A DNA stretch of 50,400 nt, taken from assembly GCA_903861185.1 (NCBI GenBank), contig CAIOTK010000347.1, positions 1 through 50,400 on the forward strand, read 5' to 3'. Shown in pieces: positions 17,734 through 25,832 of this stretch. The position numbers and the translations under genes are program-made. The DNA comes from an uncultured Opitutia bacterium (GTDB lineage: Bacteria; Verrucomicrobiota; Verrucomicrobiia; Opitutales; Opitutaceae). The first letter of the stretch is position 1, and the number at the start of each line of letters is the position of its first letter. The notes below the pieces were generated by a model that saw only the letters and a list, made by a program, of their open reading frames with translations, made no database searches and was not told the origin of the DNA.

Positions 17734-18505
17734 ACTCCGCCGCGCGCAGACTTCCGGAGGTTTCGCCGGAGGGTAGATCGAAGAGTTTCCGCCGGCGTCG
17801 GCCGCTCGCGCCCGTGTTGGGGCGACGTTCGGCCGGCGTCTTGTACGGACGGTGGCGGTAGCCGACGCGTCCGGGGTCGGCGGCGCACTGGAGCTGGAAG
17901 GCCTGCAAACGATCGAACACCGCGGGCAATTGGGTCGGCAGCGGGTAATCATCGAGGCCGGCCGCGGAGAGCGCCGTGAGCAGTTCGTGCGTCGCCTCCA
18001 AGGTCGAGAGGCAGGCCGGATGCGGCTGTTGTTTGATCACGTAGCGGCTGGGCGCGGCGGGCGTGAACATCAGTCGGGGCAGTGCCTGCAGCACGGGGCT
18101 CAGGCGGAGCATTTTCCGGCCCAGAGCCCAGGTGGCGTCGAGAATGAACACCACGAGGGTGCGCGTGGTGAGGCTGGTGCGCAGTTCAGCGAGCGCTGGC
18201 GTGCCGGTTGCGGCCGCGGTCGACAGGTTGAGCGCGTTCGCGCCGGGAAACAGGAGCACCGGGTGCAACGCCGGATCGTTGAGCAGCGCGCGCAGCTCCG
18301 GATCCTCCTCGAAACCTACTCCGGTTAGGATTCGGCTGTGCGGGAGGCACAGGTGGGTTAAGCGGCCGGTCGCCGCCTTCTCCCGCTTGTATTCCTTCGG
18401 GTGCATCAGGAACACGAATCGGGTGCGGGTGGCCATTGGCACCAGCGAAGGGCACCAGCAGAGGGGCCGGGGCCAGAAGCAGCGGTAGCAGGTCTCCCGG
18501 CTCAT
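17720..18505 (-). CDS. DTW-domain protein, tRNA-uridine aminocarboxypropyltransferase type
   Basis: The family (TapT/TuaA in E. coli) installs 3-amino-3-carboxypropyl groups on tRNA uridines (acp3U) with SAM. The 261-residue product shows the N-terminal zinc-like cluster CYRCFWPRPLCWC (C6, C9, C16, C18), LMHPKEYKREKAATGRL, and the name-giving DxTW in FILDATWALGRK. A basic, Arg-rich C-terminal tail follows HRPYKTP. The start is 14 nt downstream of the upstream kinase stop, so the two are probably co-transcribed. Its 3' end overlaps the convergent aas gene by 14 nt. Confidence 0.88.
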   Translation of the reverse strand: MSRETCYRCFWPRPLCWCPSLVPMATRTRFVFLMHPKEYKREKAATGRLTHLCLPHSRILTGVGFEEDPELRALLNDPALHPVLLFPGANALNLSTAAATGTPALAELRTSLTTRTLVVFILDATWALGRKMLRLSPVLQALPRLMFTPAAPSRYVIKQQPHPACLSTLEATHELLTALSAAGLDDYPLPTQLPAVFDRLQAFQLQCAADPGRVGYRHRPYKTPAERRPNTGASGRRRRKLFDLPSGETSGSLRAAESSPP

Positions 18506-18519
18506 CGGGGCGGCGCGGT

Positions 18520-19617
18520 TCAGCGCACCACCCGGGCGCCGCCGCCGCCGATCTGCTTCTCTACCTCACGCCGCGTGGCCATCGAGGTGTCCCCGGGCGT
18601 CGTGGAGGCGAGGGCGCCGTGGGCCGCTCCGTAGTCGACCGCCTTTTGCGCGTCATTGAACTCGAGGAAACCAAACTGCAGGCCCGAGGCGAAGCTGTCG
18701 CCGCCGCCGACCCGGTCGAGGATCTCGAGCTCCGGATAGGACCGGCTCGCGTGGAACTTCCCGTCGTGCCAAAGAAGCGCGGACCAGTCGTTGCGCGTCG
18801 CGGTGATCACGCGCCGGAGGGTGGTTGCGGCGACCTTGAAGTTGGGGAACTCGCGCACCGCGGTCACGATCATCTCTTGGAAGGCCTCGGTCTCGATCCG
18901 GGAGAGCCCGTGGTCTGCTCCGCGGACCTCGAAGCCCAGCGAGGCGGTAAAGTCCTCCTCGTTGCCGATCATCACGTCCACGTGCCTCGCGATCTCGCGG
19001 TTGACCTCTTGGGCCTTTTTTAGGCCGCCGATGGTCTTCCACAGGGACGGGCGGTAGTTGAGATCGTAGCTGACGATCACCCCGTGGCGCTTGGCGGCCT
19101 GGACCGCCTCGATGGCGAGGGCGGCTGTCGAAGCGGACAGCGCGGCGAAGATGCCCCCGGTGTGGAACCAGCGGGTGCCGAGCTGCCCGAAGATACGGTC
19201 CCAGTCGAAGTCCCCCGGCTTGAGCTGCGACGCCGCGGTGTTGCCGCGGTCGGAGTTGCCCACGGCCCCGCGGATGCCGAAGCCGCGCTCGGTGAAGTTC
19301 AGACCGTTGCGCACGGTCCGGCCGATGCCGTCGTCCTCGCGCCAGCGGATGAAATCGGTCGCCACGCCCCCTTGTAGAATGCAGTCCTCGACGAGGTGCC
19401 CCACCTCGTTGTCCACGAAGGCGGTGCAAACCGCGGTGCGGAGGCCGAAGCACTTCCGGAGGCCGCGCGAGGTGTTGTACTCGCCGCCGCCCTCCCAGAC
19501 CTTGAACTCGCGGGCGGTGCGGATGCGCCCCTCGCCGGGATCGAGGCGCAGCATCACTTCGCCGAGGGAGATTTGGTCGAAGGCCGTGGAACCGGCCGGC
19601 TTGAGGGGAAGGCTCAT
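18520..19617 (-). CDS. PfkB-family sugar kinase, KDG-kinase-like (paralogue A)
   Basis: The 365-residue kinase of the ribokinase/PfkB fold shows an N-terminal GGGEYNTSRGL substrate segment, SYDLNYRPSLW, a NEED motif (MIGNEEDFTASLG) and the ATP/catalytic block DRVGGGDSFASG with catalytic base D307. The sequence style fits 2-keto-3-deoxygluconate kinase of hexuronate/pectin breakdown, but no other pathway gene is nearby, so the substrate is inferred. It is clearly paralogous to the kinase at 21408: both carry QLKPGDF, RWFHxGGIFAALS, and near-identical C-terminal motifs (PGDTxMAT). It probably forms an operon with the DTW gene. Confidence 0.88.
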   Translation of the reverse strand: MSLPLKPAGSTAFDQISLGEVMLRLDPGEGRIRTAREFKVWEGGGEYNTSRGLRKCFGLRTAVCTAFVDNEVGHLVEDCILQGGVATDFIRWREDDGIGRTVRNGLNFTERGFGIRGAVGNSDRGNTAASQLKPGDFDWDRIFGQLGTRWFHTGGIFAALSASTAALAIEAVQAAKRHGVIVSYDLNYRPSLWKTIGGLKKAQEVNREIARHVDVMIGNEEDFTASLGFEVRGADHGLSRIETEAFQEMIVTAVREFPNFKVAATTLRRVITATRNDWSALLWHDGKFHASRSYPELEILDRVGGGDSFASGLQFGFLEFNDAQKAVDYGAAHGALASTTPGDTSMATRREVEKQIGGGGARVVR

Positions 19618-19658
19618 ATCGGTGAATCCGGGAGGCTAGGGAGCGGGGCGGGCGGCGG

Positions 19659-20999
19659 TCAACCTGCGGCGCGTACTCGGCGGGCGCGGGCTGGTCCGGC
19701 GGAGGGCAGGGAGATGAGAAACTCGGCTCCCACCCCGCCCGCGGGCCCCAGCCGAATGGTGCCGCCGTGAGCGGTGATAATCGCGTACGCGGTGGAAAGC
19801 CCGAGGCCGGTCCCGCCGCGCTCGGCTTTGGTCGTGAAGAAGGGTTCGAAGATCTGCTCGCGCAGGGCCGGCGGGATGCCCGGTCCGTTGTCCGTGACGC
19901 GCAACGACGTCCGCGCGCCGGCGCCCTTGGGGTCCGCCCCCGCCGTGGCGGGGTCTGGACCGACCTCCAGTCGCACCCGGCCGCCATTGGGCATCGCGTC
20001 GCGCGCGTTGATTACGAGGTTGAGTAGTACCTGCTCGCATTGCACGGGATCGATCCGGACGCGGGGCGCCGCGGTGCGGCGGAGTTCCAGGCGGACGTGG
20101 CTGCCCGCCGCCTGACGCAGGAGGGGCAGCGCGCTCGCGACCATCTCGCCTAGGTCCAGCTCCTGCGCCTGCCCGCCGCCGGGGCGGCTGAAGTCGAGCA
20201 GCCGGCGGGTCAGCCCGCGTCCCTGATCCAGGGCGTGGCGGAGGATCCGGCCGTAGCGGTCGTTCCCCGCCGTTGCGGGTCCCGCGGCGTCTCCCTGGAG
20301 TGCCTCGACCGCGCCCCCGACCACGCTGAGGACATTGTTGAAGTCGTGGGCCACACCGCCGGCCATCCGCCCCATGGCCTCCATCCGCTGCATGTGGCGT
20401 AACTGGGCGTCGTGTTCTTCGCGCAGCAAGGCGGCGCCCCAAGCCTGCGCGGCGATGCGAAGCACGGAGATCTCGAAGCCGTCCCAAGGCTCGCGAGGGG
20501 AGCACGCGTCGAAGCCGATCATACCGTGGATGCGGGTGCCGGCGAAGACGGGCTGCACCAGCAGGGAAAGGATCTGCTGCGCCTCAAGGATCGGTCGTTC
20601 CGAAACGGGGAACTCCGCGATTTCGCCCACGATCGGCTCACCCCGCAGGAGCATCTCCTGCCAGCGGCCAAAGCCGGCATCGATCATATCCAGCCCCTGC
20701 AGGTCGGGGTTGTCGATCTGCGGGGAGATGTGGGGCGCAGTCCATTCGTACCGTTGCGTGACCAAGTGGCGGCCGTCGGCCTTTCGCTGGAAATCGAAGA
20801 GGTAAGCCCGGCTGACGCCGCTCGCCTCACCCAGTAGCCGCAGCACCGGCGCGGCGAAATCGCGCGCCGGCAGGGTTCCTGCCATCAGGCCGACCGCGGT
20901 GGCTACGGCGGCGACCACGGCCTCGCGCCGGTCGCGGGGGGGCGTGGTGGCGGGGACAGCGCCCGGGGGCGGGGAGGGGGGGGCACCGGCGACGGGCAT
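19659..20999 (-). CDS. GAF-domain histidine kinase (NtrB-type core)
   Basis: The 446 residues have no transmembrane segment and no signal peptide, so the sensor is cytoplasmic. A GAF-like domain covers about 40-190 (SGVSRAYLFDFQRKADG, IHGMIGFDACSPREPWDGFE). The dimerisation/phosphoacceptor box is GRMAGGVAHDFNNVLS (H218). The HATPase domain has the N-box NLVINARDAMP, G1 DNGPGIP, F-box FEPFFTT and G2 GGTGLGLSTAY. No receiver domain or response regulator gene is adjacent, so it is an orphan. I prefer the ATG at 20999. An alternative GTG at 21113 would add 38 low-complexity residues and overlap the divergent small ORF. Confidence 0.9.
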   Translation of the reverse strand: MPVAGAPPSPPPGAVPATTPPRDRREAVVAAVATAVGLMAGTLPARDFAAPVLRLLGEASGVSRAYLFDFQRKADGRHLVTQRYEWTAPHISPQIDNPDLQGLDMIDAGFGRWQEMLLRGEPIVGEIAEFPVSERPILEAQQILSLLVQPVFAGTRIHGMIGFDACSPREPWDGFEISVLRIAAQAWGAALLREEHDAQLRHMQRMEAMGRMAGGVAHDFNNVLSVVGGAVEALQGDAAGPATAGNDRYGRILRHALDQGRGLTRRLLDFSRPGGGQAQELDLGEMVASALPLLRQAAGSHVRLELRRTAAPRVRIDPVQCEQVLLNLVINARDAMPNGGRVRLEVGPDPATAGADPKGAGARTSLRVTDNGPGIPPALREQIFEPFFTTKAERGGTGLGLSTAYAIITAHGGTIRLGPAGGVGAEFLISLPSAGPARARRVRAAG

Positions 21000-21063
21000 C
21001 CCTGAAGGTTGCTCCACCGGAGACTGGGGCGCAAGTTCGGGCAAGGCTGGGTCGGCGGATGTC

Positions 21064-21075
21064 CCACCCGGGTGG
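21064..21075. promoter_or_regulatory. 12-bp palindrome CCACCCGGGTGG, candidate operator
   Basis: A perfect 12-bp palindrome lies 64-76 bp upstream of the histidine-kinase ATG and 12 bp before the small plus-strand ORF. It is nested in a wider pair of arms, GTCCCAC (21061-21067) and GTGGGAC (21080-21086). The position suits a regulator binding site, but no regulator is identified. Confidence 0.4.
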
Positions 21076-21087
21076 TAAAGTGGGACG

Positions 21088-21288
21088 ATGAACACCCAAC
21101 CCTCCCGCCGCACAGGTTTCGGCCTCTGGGATTCCCAGCGTCAAGTGGCCCGCCGCCGGCAGCTGCTCCGCGTTGAGGCGGAGGAAGCTCCGGCCGATCC
21201 CGAGGAGGAACCTGAGCTGCCGTTGCCGGAGCCGGATGGCTGGCCCCCGGCGACGTGGCGGCGGGAGGAGCGGCCGTTGGCCGCCTGA
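21088..21288 (+). CDS. Small hypothetical protein, 66 aa
   Basis: The short ORF begins MNTQPSRRTGFGLWDSQRQV. It has a basic N-terminal third and then a strongly acidic, Pro-rich stretch (EAEEAPADPEEEPELPLPEP). Most third codon positions are G or C, as in real genes of this window, and it sits in the 408-bp gap between two confident genes. I recognise no family. No Shine-Dalgarno precedes it, but few genes here have one. It might be a spurious high-GC frame. Confidence 0.45.
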   Translation: MNTQPSRRTGFGLWDSQRQVARRRQLLRVEAEEAPADPEEEPELPLPEPDGWPPATWRREERPLAA

Positions 21289-21407
21289 ACGCTCGGGTCT
21301 GCTCTTGACCAAACGGGTTCGCGGCGGCGAGCCTCGCCAGCCAGTCCAGTCTCGGGCGCGCAGGAGTCATCCGGCGGGCCCCTAGCTCACTTCCTCTACG
21401 CAGCACC

Positions 21408-22490
21408 ATGAACCACGGTCTCAACCTTCGTCCCGCCGGCGCCATCGACTTTTTGTCTCTCGGCGCCCTGATTCACCGCCTTGATCCGGGCATTATCCCG
21501 TTCCGGAAGGCGAACCACTGCGACATCCACGTGAGTGGCGGTGAGTTCAACGTCGCGGCCAACCTAGCCGATTGTTTCCGACTGAATACTGGCATCGCCT
21601 CGGCGATGGTCGATTACCCCATCGGGGATCTGATCGCGGAGCGGGTGCGGGCGATGGGGGTGCGGCCGTTCTACAAGCGTTTCAAGCACGATGGCGTCCG
21701 CGGACCGAACATGGCGACGGTGTACAGCGATCGTGGTCAGGGCGTGCGCGCTCCGGTCGTGTTCTACAACCGCAGCAACGAGGCGGCGGCGCAGCTCAAG
21801 CCGGGCGATTTCAACTGGGACGAGATCTTCGGGTCCGGCGTGCGCTGGTTCCACAGCGGTGGCATCTTTGCGGCTCTCTCTGAGTCCACCGGCGAGCTGA
21901 TCGTCGAGGCGATGCAGGCCGCCAAGGCGGCCGGGGCCGTGACCTCCTTTGATCTCAACTACCGCGCGAAGCTCTGGGACATCTGGGGCGGCCAGTCCAA
22001 GGCTCTCGATGTGCTGGGCCGCATCGTCCGGAACGTAGACGTGCTGGTCGGCAACGAGGAGGACCTGCAGAAGGGCCTTGGCATTGAGGGGCAGGACGTG
22101 GAGTCGAAGTCCAAGCTCGATCCCTCCGCGTTCTTCGCGCTCATCGAAAAGGCCGTGCGCAAGTTCCCCAACGTGAAGGCGGTCGCCACCACGCTGCGGG
22201 AAGTGCACTCGACGAACCGCCACACCTGGGGCGCGGTCGCCTGGATGAACGGCAAGACCTACCAGTCCCCGACCTGCGAGCTCGACGTGGTTGACCGCGT
22301 GGGCGGCGGCGACGGCTATGCCGCGGGCTTCATCTACGGGCTTTTGTCTGGGGCCTCGGAGCAGGAGGCGGTGAACCTAGGCTGGTCCCACGGTGCGCTG
22401 CTGACCACCTTCCCGGGCGACACCACGATGGCGACGGTCGAGCAGGTGCAGGCCTTCGCCAAGGGCGGCTCTGCGCGCATCCAACGCTGA
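21408..22490 (+). CDS. PfkB-family sugar kinase, KDG-kinase-like (paralogue B)
   Basis: This is a 360-residue ribokinase-fold kinase and close relative of the gene at 18520. It shares QLKPGDFNWDEIF, RWFHSGGIFAALS, SFDLNYRAKLWD and VGNEEDLQKGLG. The catalytic block is DRVGGGDGYAAG with base D302, where a glycine follows the aspartate instead of the serine in paralogue A. Other substrate-pocket segments differ (HVSGGEFNVAANLAD versus WEGGGEYNTSRGLRK), so the two may use different sugars or be differently regulated. The leader CTTCCTCTACGCAGCACC lacks a Shine-Dalgarno. A strong terminator follows. Confidence 0.88.
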   Translation: MNHGLNLRPAGAIDFLSLGALIHRLDPGIIPFRKANHCDIHVSGGEFNVAANLADCFRLNTGIASAMVDYPIGDLIAERVRAMGVRPFYKRFKHDGVRGPNMATVYSDRGQGVRAPVVFYNRSNEAAAQLKPGDFNWDEIFGSGVRWFHSGGIFAALSESTGELIVEAMQAAKAAGAVTSFDLNYRAKLWDIWGGQSKALDVLGRIVRNVDVLVGNEEDLQKGLGIEGQDVESKSKLDPSAFFALIEKAVRKFPNVKAVATTLREVHSTNRHTWGAVAWMNGKTYQSPTCELDVVDRVGGGDGYAAGFIYGLLSGASEQEAVNLGWSHGALLTTFPGDTTMATVEQVQAFAKGGSARIQR

Positions 22491-22523
22491 GTTGACCGCC
22501 GCCAGCCGGCACGCAACCTCCCC

Positions 22524-22552
22524 GGGCGGCCCGTTCACGGCCGCCCTTTTTT
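22524..22552 (+). terminator. Intrinsic terminator abutting the next start codon
   Basis: The arms GGGCGGCC (22524-22531) and GGCCGCCC (22539-22546) flank a seven-base loop and lead into six T (22547-22552). The ATG of the LarA-like gene begins at the very next base. It ends the paralogue B transcript and leaves no room for a ribosome-binding site before the next gene. Confidence 0.85.
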
Positions 22553-23827
22553 ATGCTCTACTTTGCCCGTGGCTCCGCGACCGACCGACTCACCGCTGAA
22601 GACCTCCGCGCCGGCGTGCGTGCCGCGCTCGACCGCCTGGGGCCGCGCCGCCGCGTGCTGGCCGTCCCGCCCGACTTCACCCGGTTCCACTCCCAGGCCG
22701 GGCCGCTGACCTGCCTCGTCCACGAATACTACGGCGACCGCCTCACGGATGTGCTGCCCGCGCTGGGCACGCATTCGCCGATGACGCCGGAGCAGTTGCA
22801 CGAGATGTTCCCGACCGTGCCGGCCGACCGCTTCCGGGTGCACAACTGGCGCACCGGCATCACCACGGTGGGCACGGTGCCGGCGGAGTTCGTCCGGACG
22901 GTCTCCGAGGGCGCGGTGGATTTTCCGTGGCCGGCGCAGGTCGCCAACCTCATCGCCGAGGGCGGGCATGACCTCATCCTATCGATCGGCCAGGTGGTGC
23001 CGCACGAGGTCATCGGCATGGCCAACTACAACAAGAATATCTTTGTGGGCACGGGCGGGGTGGAGGGGATCAACAAGAGCCACTTTGTCGGCGCCGCCTA
23101 CGGGATGGAGCGGATGATGGGCCGGGCGGACACGCCGGTCCGGCGAATCCTCAATTACGCTGGCCAACACTTCACGGCGCATCTGCCGATCGTCTACATC
23201 CACACCGTGGTGGCCCGGGGGGCGGGCGGGGCGCTGGAGGTTCGTGGGCTGTTTATCGGAGATGACGCGGAGGTCTTTAACCGCGCGGCGGCGCTGTCCC
23301 TGGAGGTGAACTTCGAGATGCTGGAAGCCCCGCTCGAGAAGGTGGTGGTTCATCTCGATCCGGCCGAATTCAAGAGCACTTGGCTCGGCAACAAGGCCGT
23401 CTACCGGACGCGGATGGCCATGGCGGACGGCGGTGAACTCGTCATCCTCGCCCCCGGTCTGCGGGAGTTCGGCGAGGACCACGAGATCGACCGGCTGATT
23501 CGGAAGTACGGGTACCGGGGTACGCCGACCACCCTCGCGGCCACTCGGGCCAACCCGGAACTGCAGCAGAATTTGAGTGCTGCCGCCCACCTCATCCACG
23601 GCTCCAGCGAGGGCCGCTTCGGGATTACCTACTGCCCGGGCCACCTGTCCCGCGCCGAGATCGAGGGCGTTGGGTTCAAATGGGCGGACCTCGCTGAGAC
23701 CACCCGGCGCTACGACCCCGCGCGGCTCCGCGACGGCTGGAACACGCTGCCCGACGGCGAGCGCATCTTCTACATCTCCAACCCTGCCCTCGGCCTGTGG
23801 GCCTACCGGGGTCGGTTCAGCGCCTGA
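22553..23827 (+). CDS. LarA-family nickel-pincer racemase/epimerase (DUF2088)
   Basis: LarA enzymes interconvert 2-hydroxyacid stereoisomers (lactate is the type substrate) using a nickel-pincer nucleotide. The 424 residues show PDFTRFHS (the DxTR motif, 40-47) and GTHSPMT (H74, matching LarA H108). H151, K161 and H177 have exactly the spacing of LarA H174, K184 and H200, the nickel ligands and the pincer-bearing lysine. Cofactor genes larB, larC and larE are not in the window. The start ATG directly follows the upstream terminator T-run. No usable in-frame start follows before the conserved N-terminus. It pairs with the FAD oxidase 10 nt downstream. The exact substrate is uncertain, as the family is diverse. 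Confidence 0.85.
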   Translation: MLYFARGSATDRLTAEDLRAGVRAALDRLGPRRRVLAVPPDFTRFHSQAGPLTCLVHEYYGDRLTDVLPALGTHSPMTPEQLHEMFPTVPADRFRVHNWRTGITTVGTVPAEFVRTVSEGAVDFPWPAQVANLIAEGGHDLILSIGQVVPHEVIGMANYNKNIFVGTGGVEGINKSHFVGAAYGMERMMGRADTPVRRILNYAGQHFTAHLPIVYIHTVVARGAGGALEVRGLFIGDDAEVFNRAAALSLEVNFEMLEAPLEKVVVHLDPAEFKSTWLGNKAVYRTRMAMADGGELVILAPGLREFGEDHEIDRLIRKYGYRGTPTTLAATRANPELQQNLSAAAHLIHGSSEGRFGITYCPGHLSRAEIEGVGFKWADLAETTRRYDPARLRDGWNTLPDGERIFYISNPALGLWAYRGRFSA

Positions 23828-23837
23828 GCGGGTCGCG

Positions 23838-25274
23838 ATGAAGCGCTTTCCCGCCGCCACCGCCGCGCTGCGGCGCCGCCTTGGGGCGCGCGTGGTCCGG
23901 ATCGACGAGGCCGAGTTGGCCGAGGCCGGCATGGACGGATCGAAACTCTCCTTTCGTCCGGAGGCGCGCATCCGCGTGCGCCGCGAGGCCGACGTCGGTG
24001 TGGTCCTTGCTCTCGCGAACCGGTACCGGGTTCCGGTGACGACCCGGGGCCGCGGTACGACCCTCACGGGCTCGGCCGTGCCCATTCACGGGGGCTGGGT
24101 CCTCGATCTGCTGGGCCTTGACGCCATCCGCATCGACGCGGAGGCGGGGATGGCGCACGTGCAGGCCGGCGCCAACGTGGCCGCGCTGCAGCGGGCCGCG
24201 GATGACGTCGGTTGGTTTTATCCGCCCGACCCCTCCTCGCGGGAGTACTGCACCATCGGCGGCAACATCGCCTGCAACGCGGGCGGGATGCACGGGGGCA
24301 AGCACGGTGTCACCCGCGACTTCGTGATCTCTCTGCGCGGCTACCTGCCCACCGGCGAGGCGGTGGAATGGGGCACCCCGACCAAGAAGTTCTCGGCCGG
24401 CTTTAACCTGCGCGACCTCTGGATCGGCGCGGAGGGGATGCTCGGGGTCGTGACCGGCGCGGTGCTGAAGCTCCTCCCACGGCCGGCGGAGCGCTGGACT
24501 TTGCTGACTTCCTTCCGCGACGAGGCGGCGGCGCTGCGGGCGGCGCTGGCCCTGTTTCGCGCCCGGTTGCAGCCGACGATCTGCGAGTTCCTCGACCGGG
24601 ACAGCGTGCGCTGCGCGGAGCGCGCCACCGGTCGACCGGTGTTTCCCGGGCAGCCCGGCCGCGCCGTGATTCTACTGGAGTTCGCCGGCTCGCGCGGCGA
24701 ACTGCGGGAGCAGCGGCCCTTGGTCCGGGCGTGGGCGGAGGCGCACGCGCAGGCCCATCGGGCGGCTCGTTCCCGCGCGGAGGCGGAGGAACTTTGGGCG
24801 GTCCGCCGCAAATGCTCCGGCGCGATGTTCGAGCTGGGCGATGCGAAGCTGAACGAGGACGTCGTCGTGCCGATGCGGAGCTACCTCGCGCTCGCGCGCT
24901 TTTTGGTGCGGCTCCGGCGGGAGTCGGGCCTCGCGATCCCGACCTTCGGCCACCTCGCGGACGGCAACCTGCACGTGAACATTATGTATCATCAGGCCGT
25001 GGCGCGGGAACGGCGGGCCGCCGAACGCGCGGTCCGGCGGCTGATGACGGAGGTCGTCGCCCTCGGGGGGGCGATCTCCGGCGAGCACGGGATCGGGTTG
25101 GCCAAGACGCCCTTCCTGCGGATCCAGCATTCGCCGGCGCAGATCCGGGCGATGCAGGCGGTGAAGCGTGCGCTCGATCCAGCGGGGATCCTCAATCCGG
25201 GCAAGATGTTCTCCGTCTTCGAGGTTTGGAAACACCCGCGGGCTGCGGTGCGTTTCCCTTGGGATCACAAGTAA
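23838..25274 (+). CDS. GlcD-type FAD-linked oxidase (D-lactate dehydrogenase or glycolate oxidase)
   Basis: The family oxidises 2-hydroxyacids such as D-lactate or glycolate to ketoacids. In the 478 residues the PCMH FAD-binding domain is visible: RGRGTTLTGSAVP, then PPDPSSREYCTIGGNIACNAGG, and GAEGMLGVVTGAVLKL. The C-terminal oxidase domain has GHLADGNLHVN and SGEHGIGLAK (G415-H417 region), with the typical ending LDPAGILNPGKM. It has no Fe-S (GlcF-like) C-terminal fusion and no GlcE or GlcF gene beside it. It starts 10 nt after the LarA-like gene. Together they suggest use of both lactate stereoisomers, which is inference from context. Confidence 0.9.
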   Translation: MKRFPAATAALRRRLGARVVRIDEAELAEAGMDGSKLSFRPEARIRVRREADVGVVLALANRYRVPVTTRGRGTTLTGSAVPIHGGWVLDLLGLDAIRIDAEAGMAHVQAGANVAALQRAADDVGWFYPPDPSSREYCTIGGNIACNAGGMHGGKHGVTRDFVISLRGYLPTGEAVEWGTPTKKFSAGFNLRDLWIGAEGMLGVVTGAVLKLLPRPAERWTLLTSFRDEAAALRAALALFRARLQPTICEFLDRDSVRCAERATGRPVFPGQPGRAVILLEFAGSRGELREQRPLVRAWAEAHAQAHRAARSRAEAEELWAVRRKCSGAMFELGDAKLNEDVVVPMRSYLALARFLVRLRRESGLAIPTFGHLADGNLHVNIMYHQAVARERRAAERAVRRLMTEVVALGGAISGEHGIGLAKTPFLRIQHSPAQIRAMQAVKRALDPAGILNPGKMFSVFEVWKHPRAAVRFPWDHK

Positions 25275-25289
25275 GCCGCGAGGCGGGGC

Positions 25290-25829
25290 TCAGCCGCCTT
25301 TTTCGCCGGCGCAGTACCAGTGCCAGGGCTCGTAACCGATGCCCCACGGGTTGCCGCGCGGGTAGGAGAGCCGGAAGCCGGCCTGCGGCGCGTGCCGTTC
25401 CAGCCAGCGGAACGCGGGCGTGTCGGCGAAATTCTCCTCGAGGTCCGTGTGACCCGGGCAGCCGATGTCGATGGCCCGTCCCGAGTGGTGTTCACTGAAA
25501 CCGGGCGCCGCGATCAGCCGCAGGATGTCCTCCAGTGCCGAGCCGGCCGCCTGTTTGCGCCGGATGATATCGGCCTGCCGGGCGATCGAACGGAATCCGG
25601 AGACCGGCAGCAACGTAATCCCATCCAATGCCGCGCTCGCCTCCATGCGCCGCCAAGCCGCGGCGGCCACGGGCAGCAGGCGGACCGGCGGGTCTACGTC
25701 CCCCTGGTCCACGCGGAGGAGTTGCTCCTCGGGCGCCTCACTGTGAAACGCCAAGCCGCGGAGGCTGGCGTAATCCGCGGGGATGCCCAGTTCGCGGTGC
25801 AGGGCGGCGATTGCGGGGGGCAGTTCCAC
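25290..25829 (-). CDS. M15B (VanY-like) D-alanyl-D-alanine carboxypeptidase
   Basis: This zinc peptidase family trims peptidoglycan stem peptides. The 179 residues contain SGFRS (77-81), the SxHxxGxAxD zinc motif SEHHSGRAID (112-121; ligands H114 and D121), and EPWHW (167-171) with catalytic Glu167 and ligand His170. No signal peptide is evident, which is unusual for an enzyme acting in the periplasm. Either the start is wrong or it acts inside on recycled peptides. The start is GTG at 25829, only 3 nt beyond the trxB stop, so translation is probably coupled to trxB. Confidence 0.88.
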   Translation of the reverse strand: MELPPAIAALHRELGIPADYASLRGLAFHSEAPEEQLLRVDQGDVDPPVRLLPVAAAAWRRMEASAALDGITLLPVSGFRSIARQADIIRRKQAAGSALEDILRLIAAPGFSEHHSGRAIDIGCPGHTDLEENFADTPAFRWLERHAPQAGFRLSYPRGNPWGIGYEPWHWYCAGEKGG

Positions 25830-25832
25830 GGC

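Larger units (their letters stand above)
21000..21407. other. 408-bp divergent intergenic region between histidine kinase and kinase B
   Basis: This is the longest gap between confident genes. It holds a small plus-strand ORF (21088-21288), a palindrome just before it (21064-21075), and a TTGACC word at 21305 with no convincing -10. It probably carries the divergent promoters of the histidine kinase (minus) and paralogue B (plus). Confidence 0.5.

Noticed and set aside
18653-19987. 444-residue minus-strand frame across kinase A and the kinase/sensor gap
   Set aside because: It is Arg/Pro-rich, frame-shifted relative to the true kinase, and shows no motif.
22979-24085. 368-residue minus-strand frame across the LarA/GlcD junction
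   Set aside because: Antisense to two genes with exact catalytic motifs.
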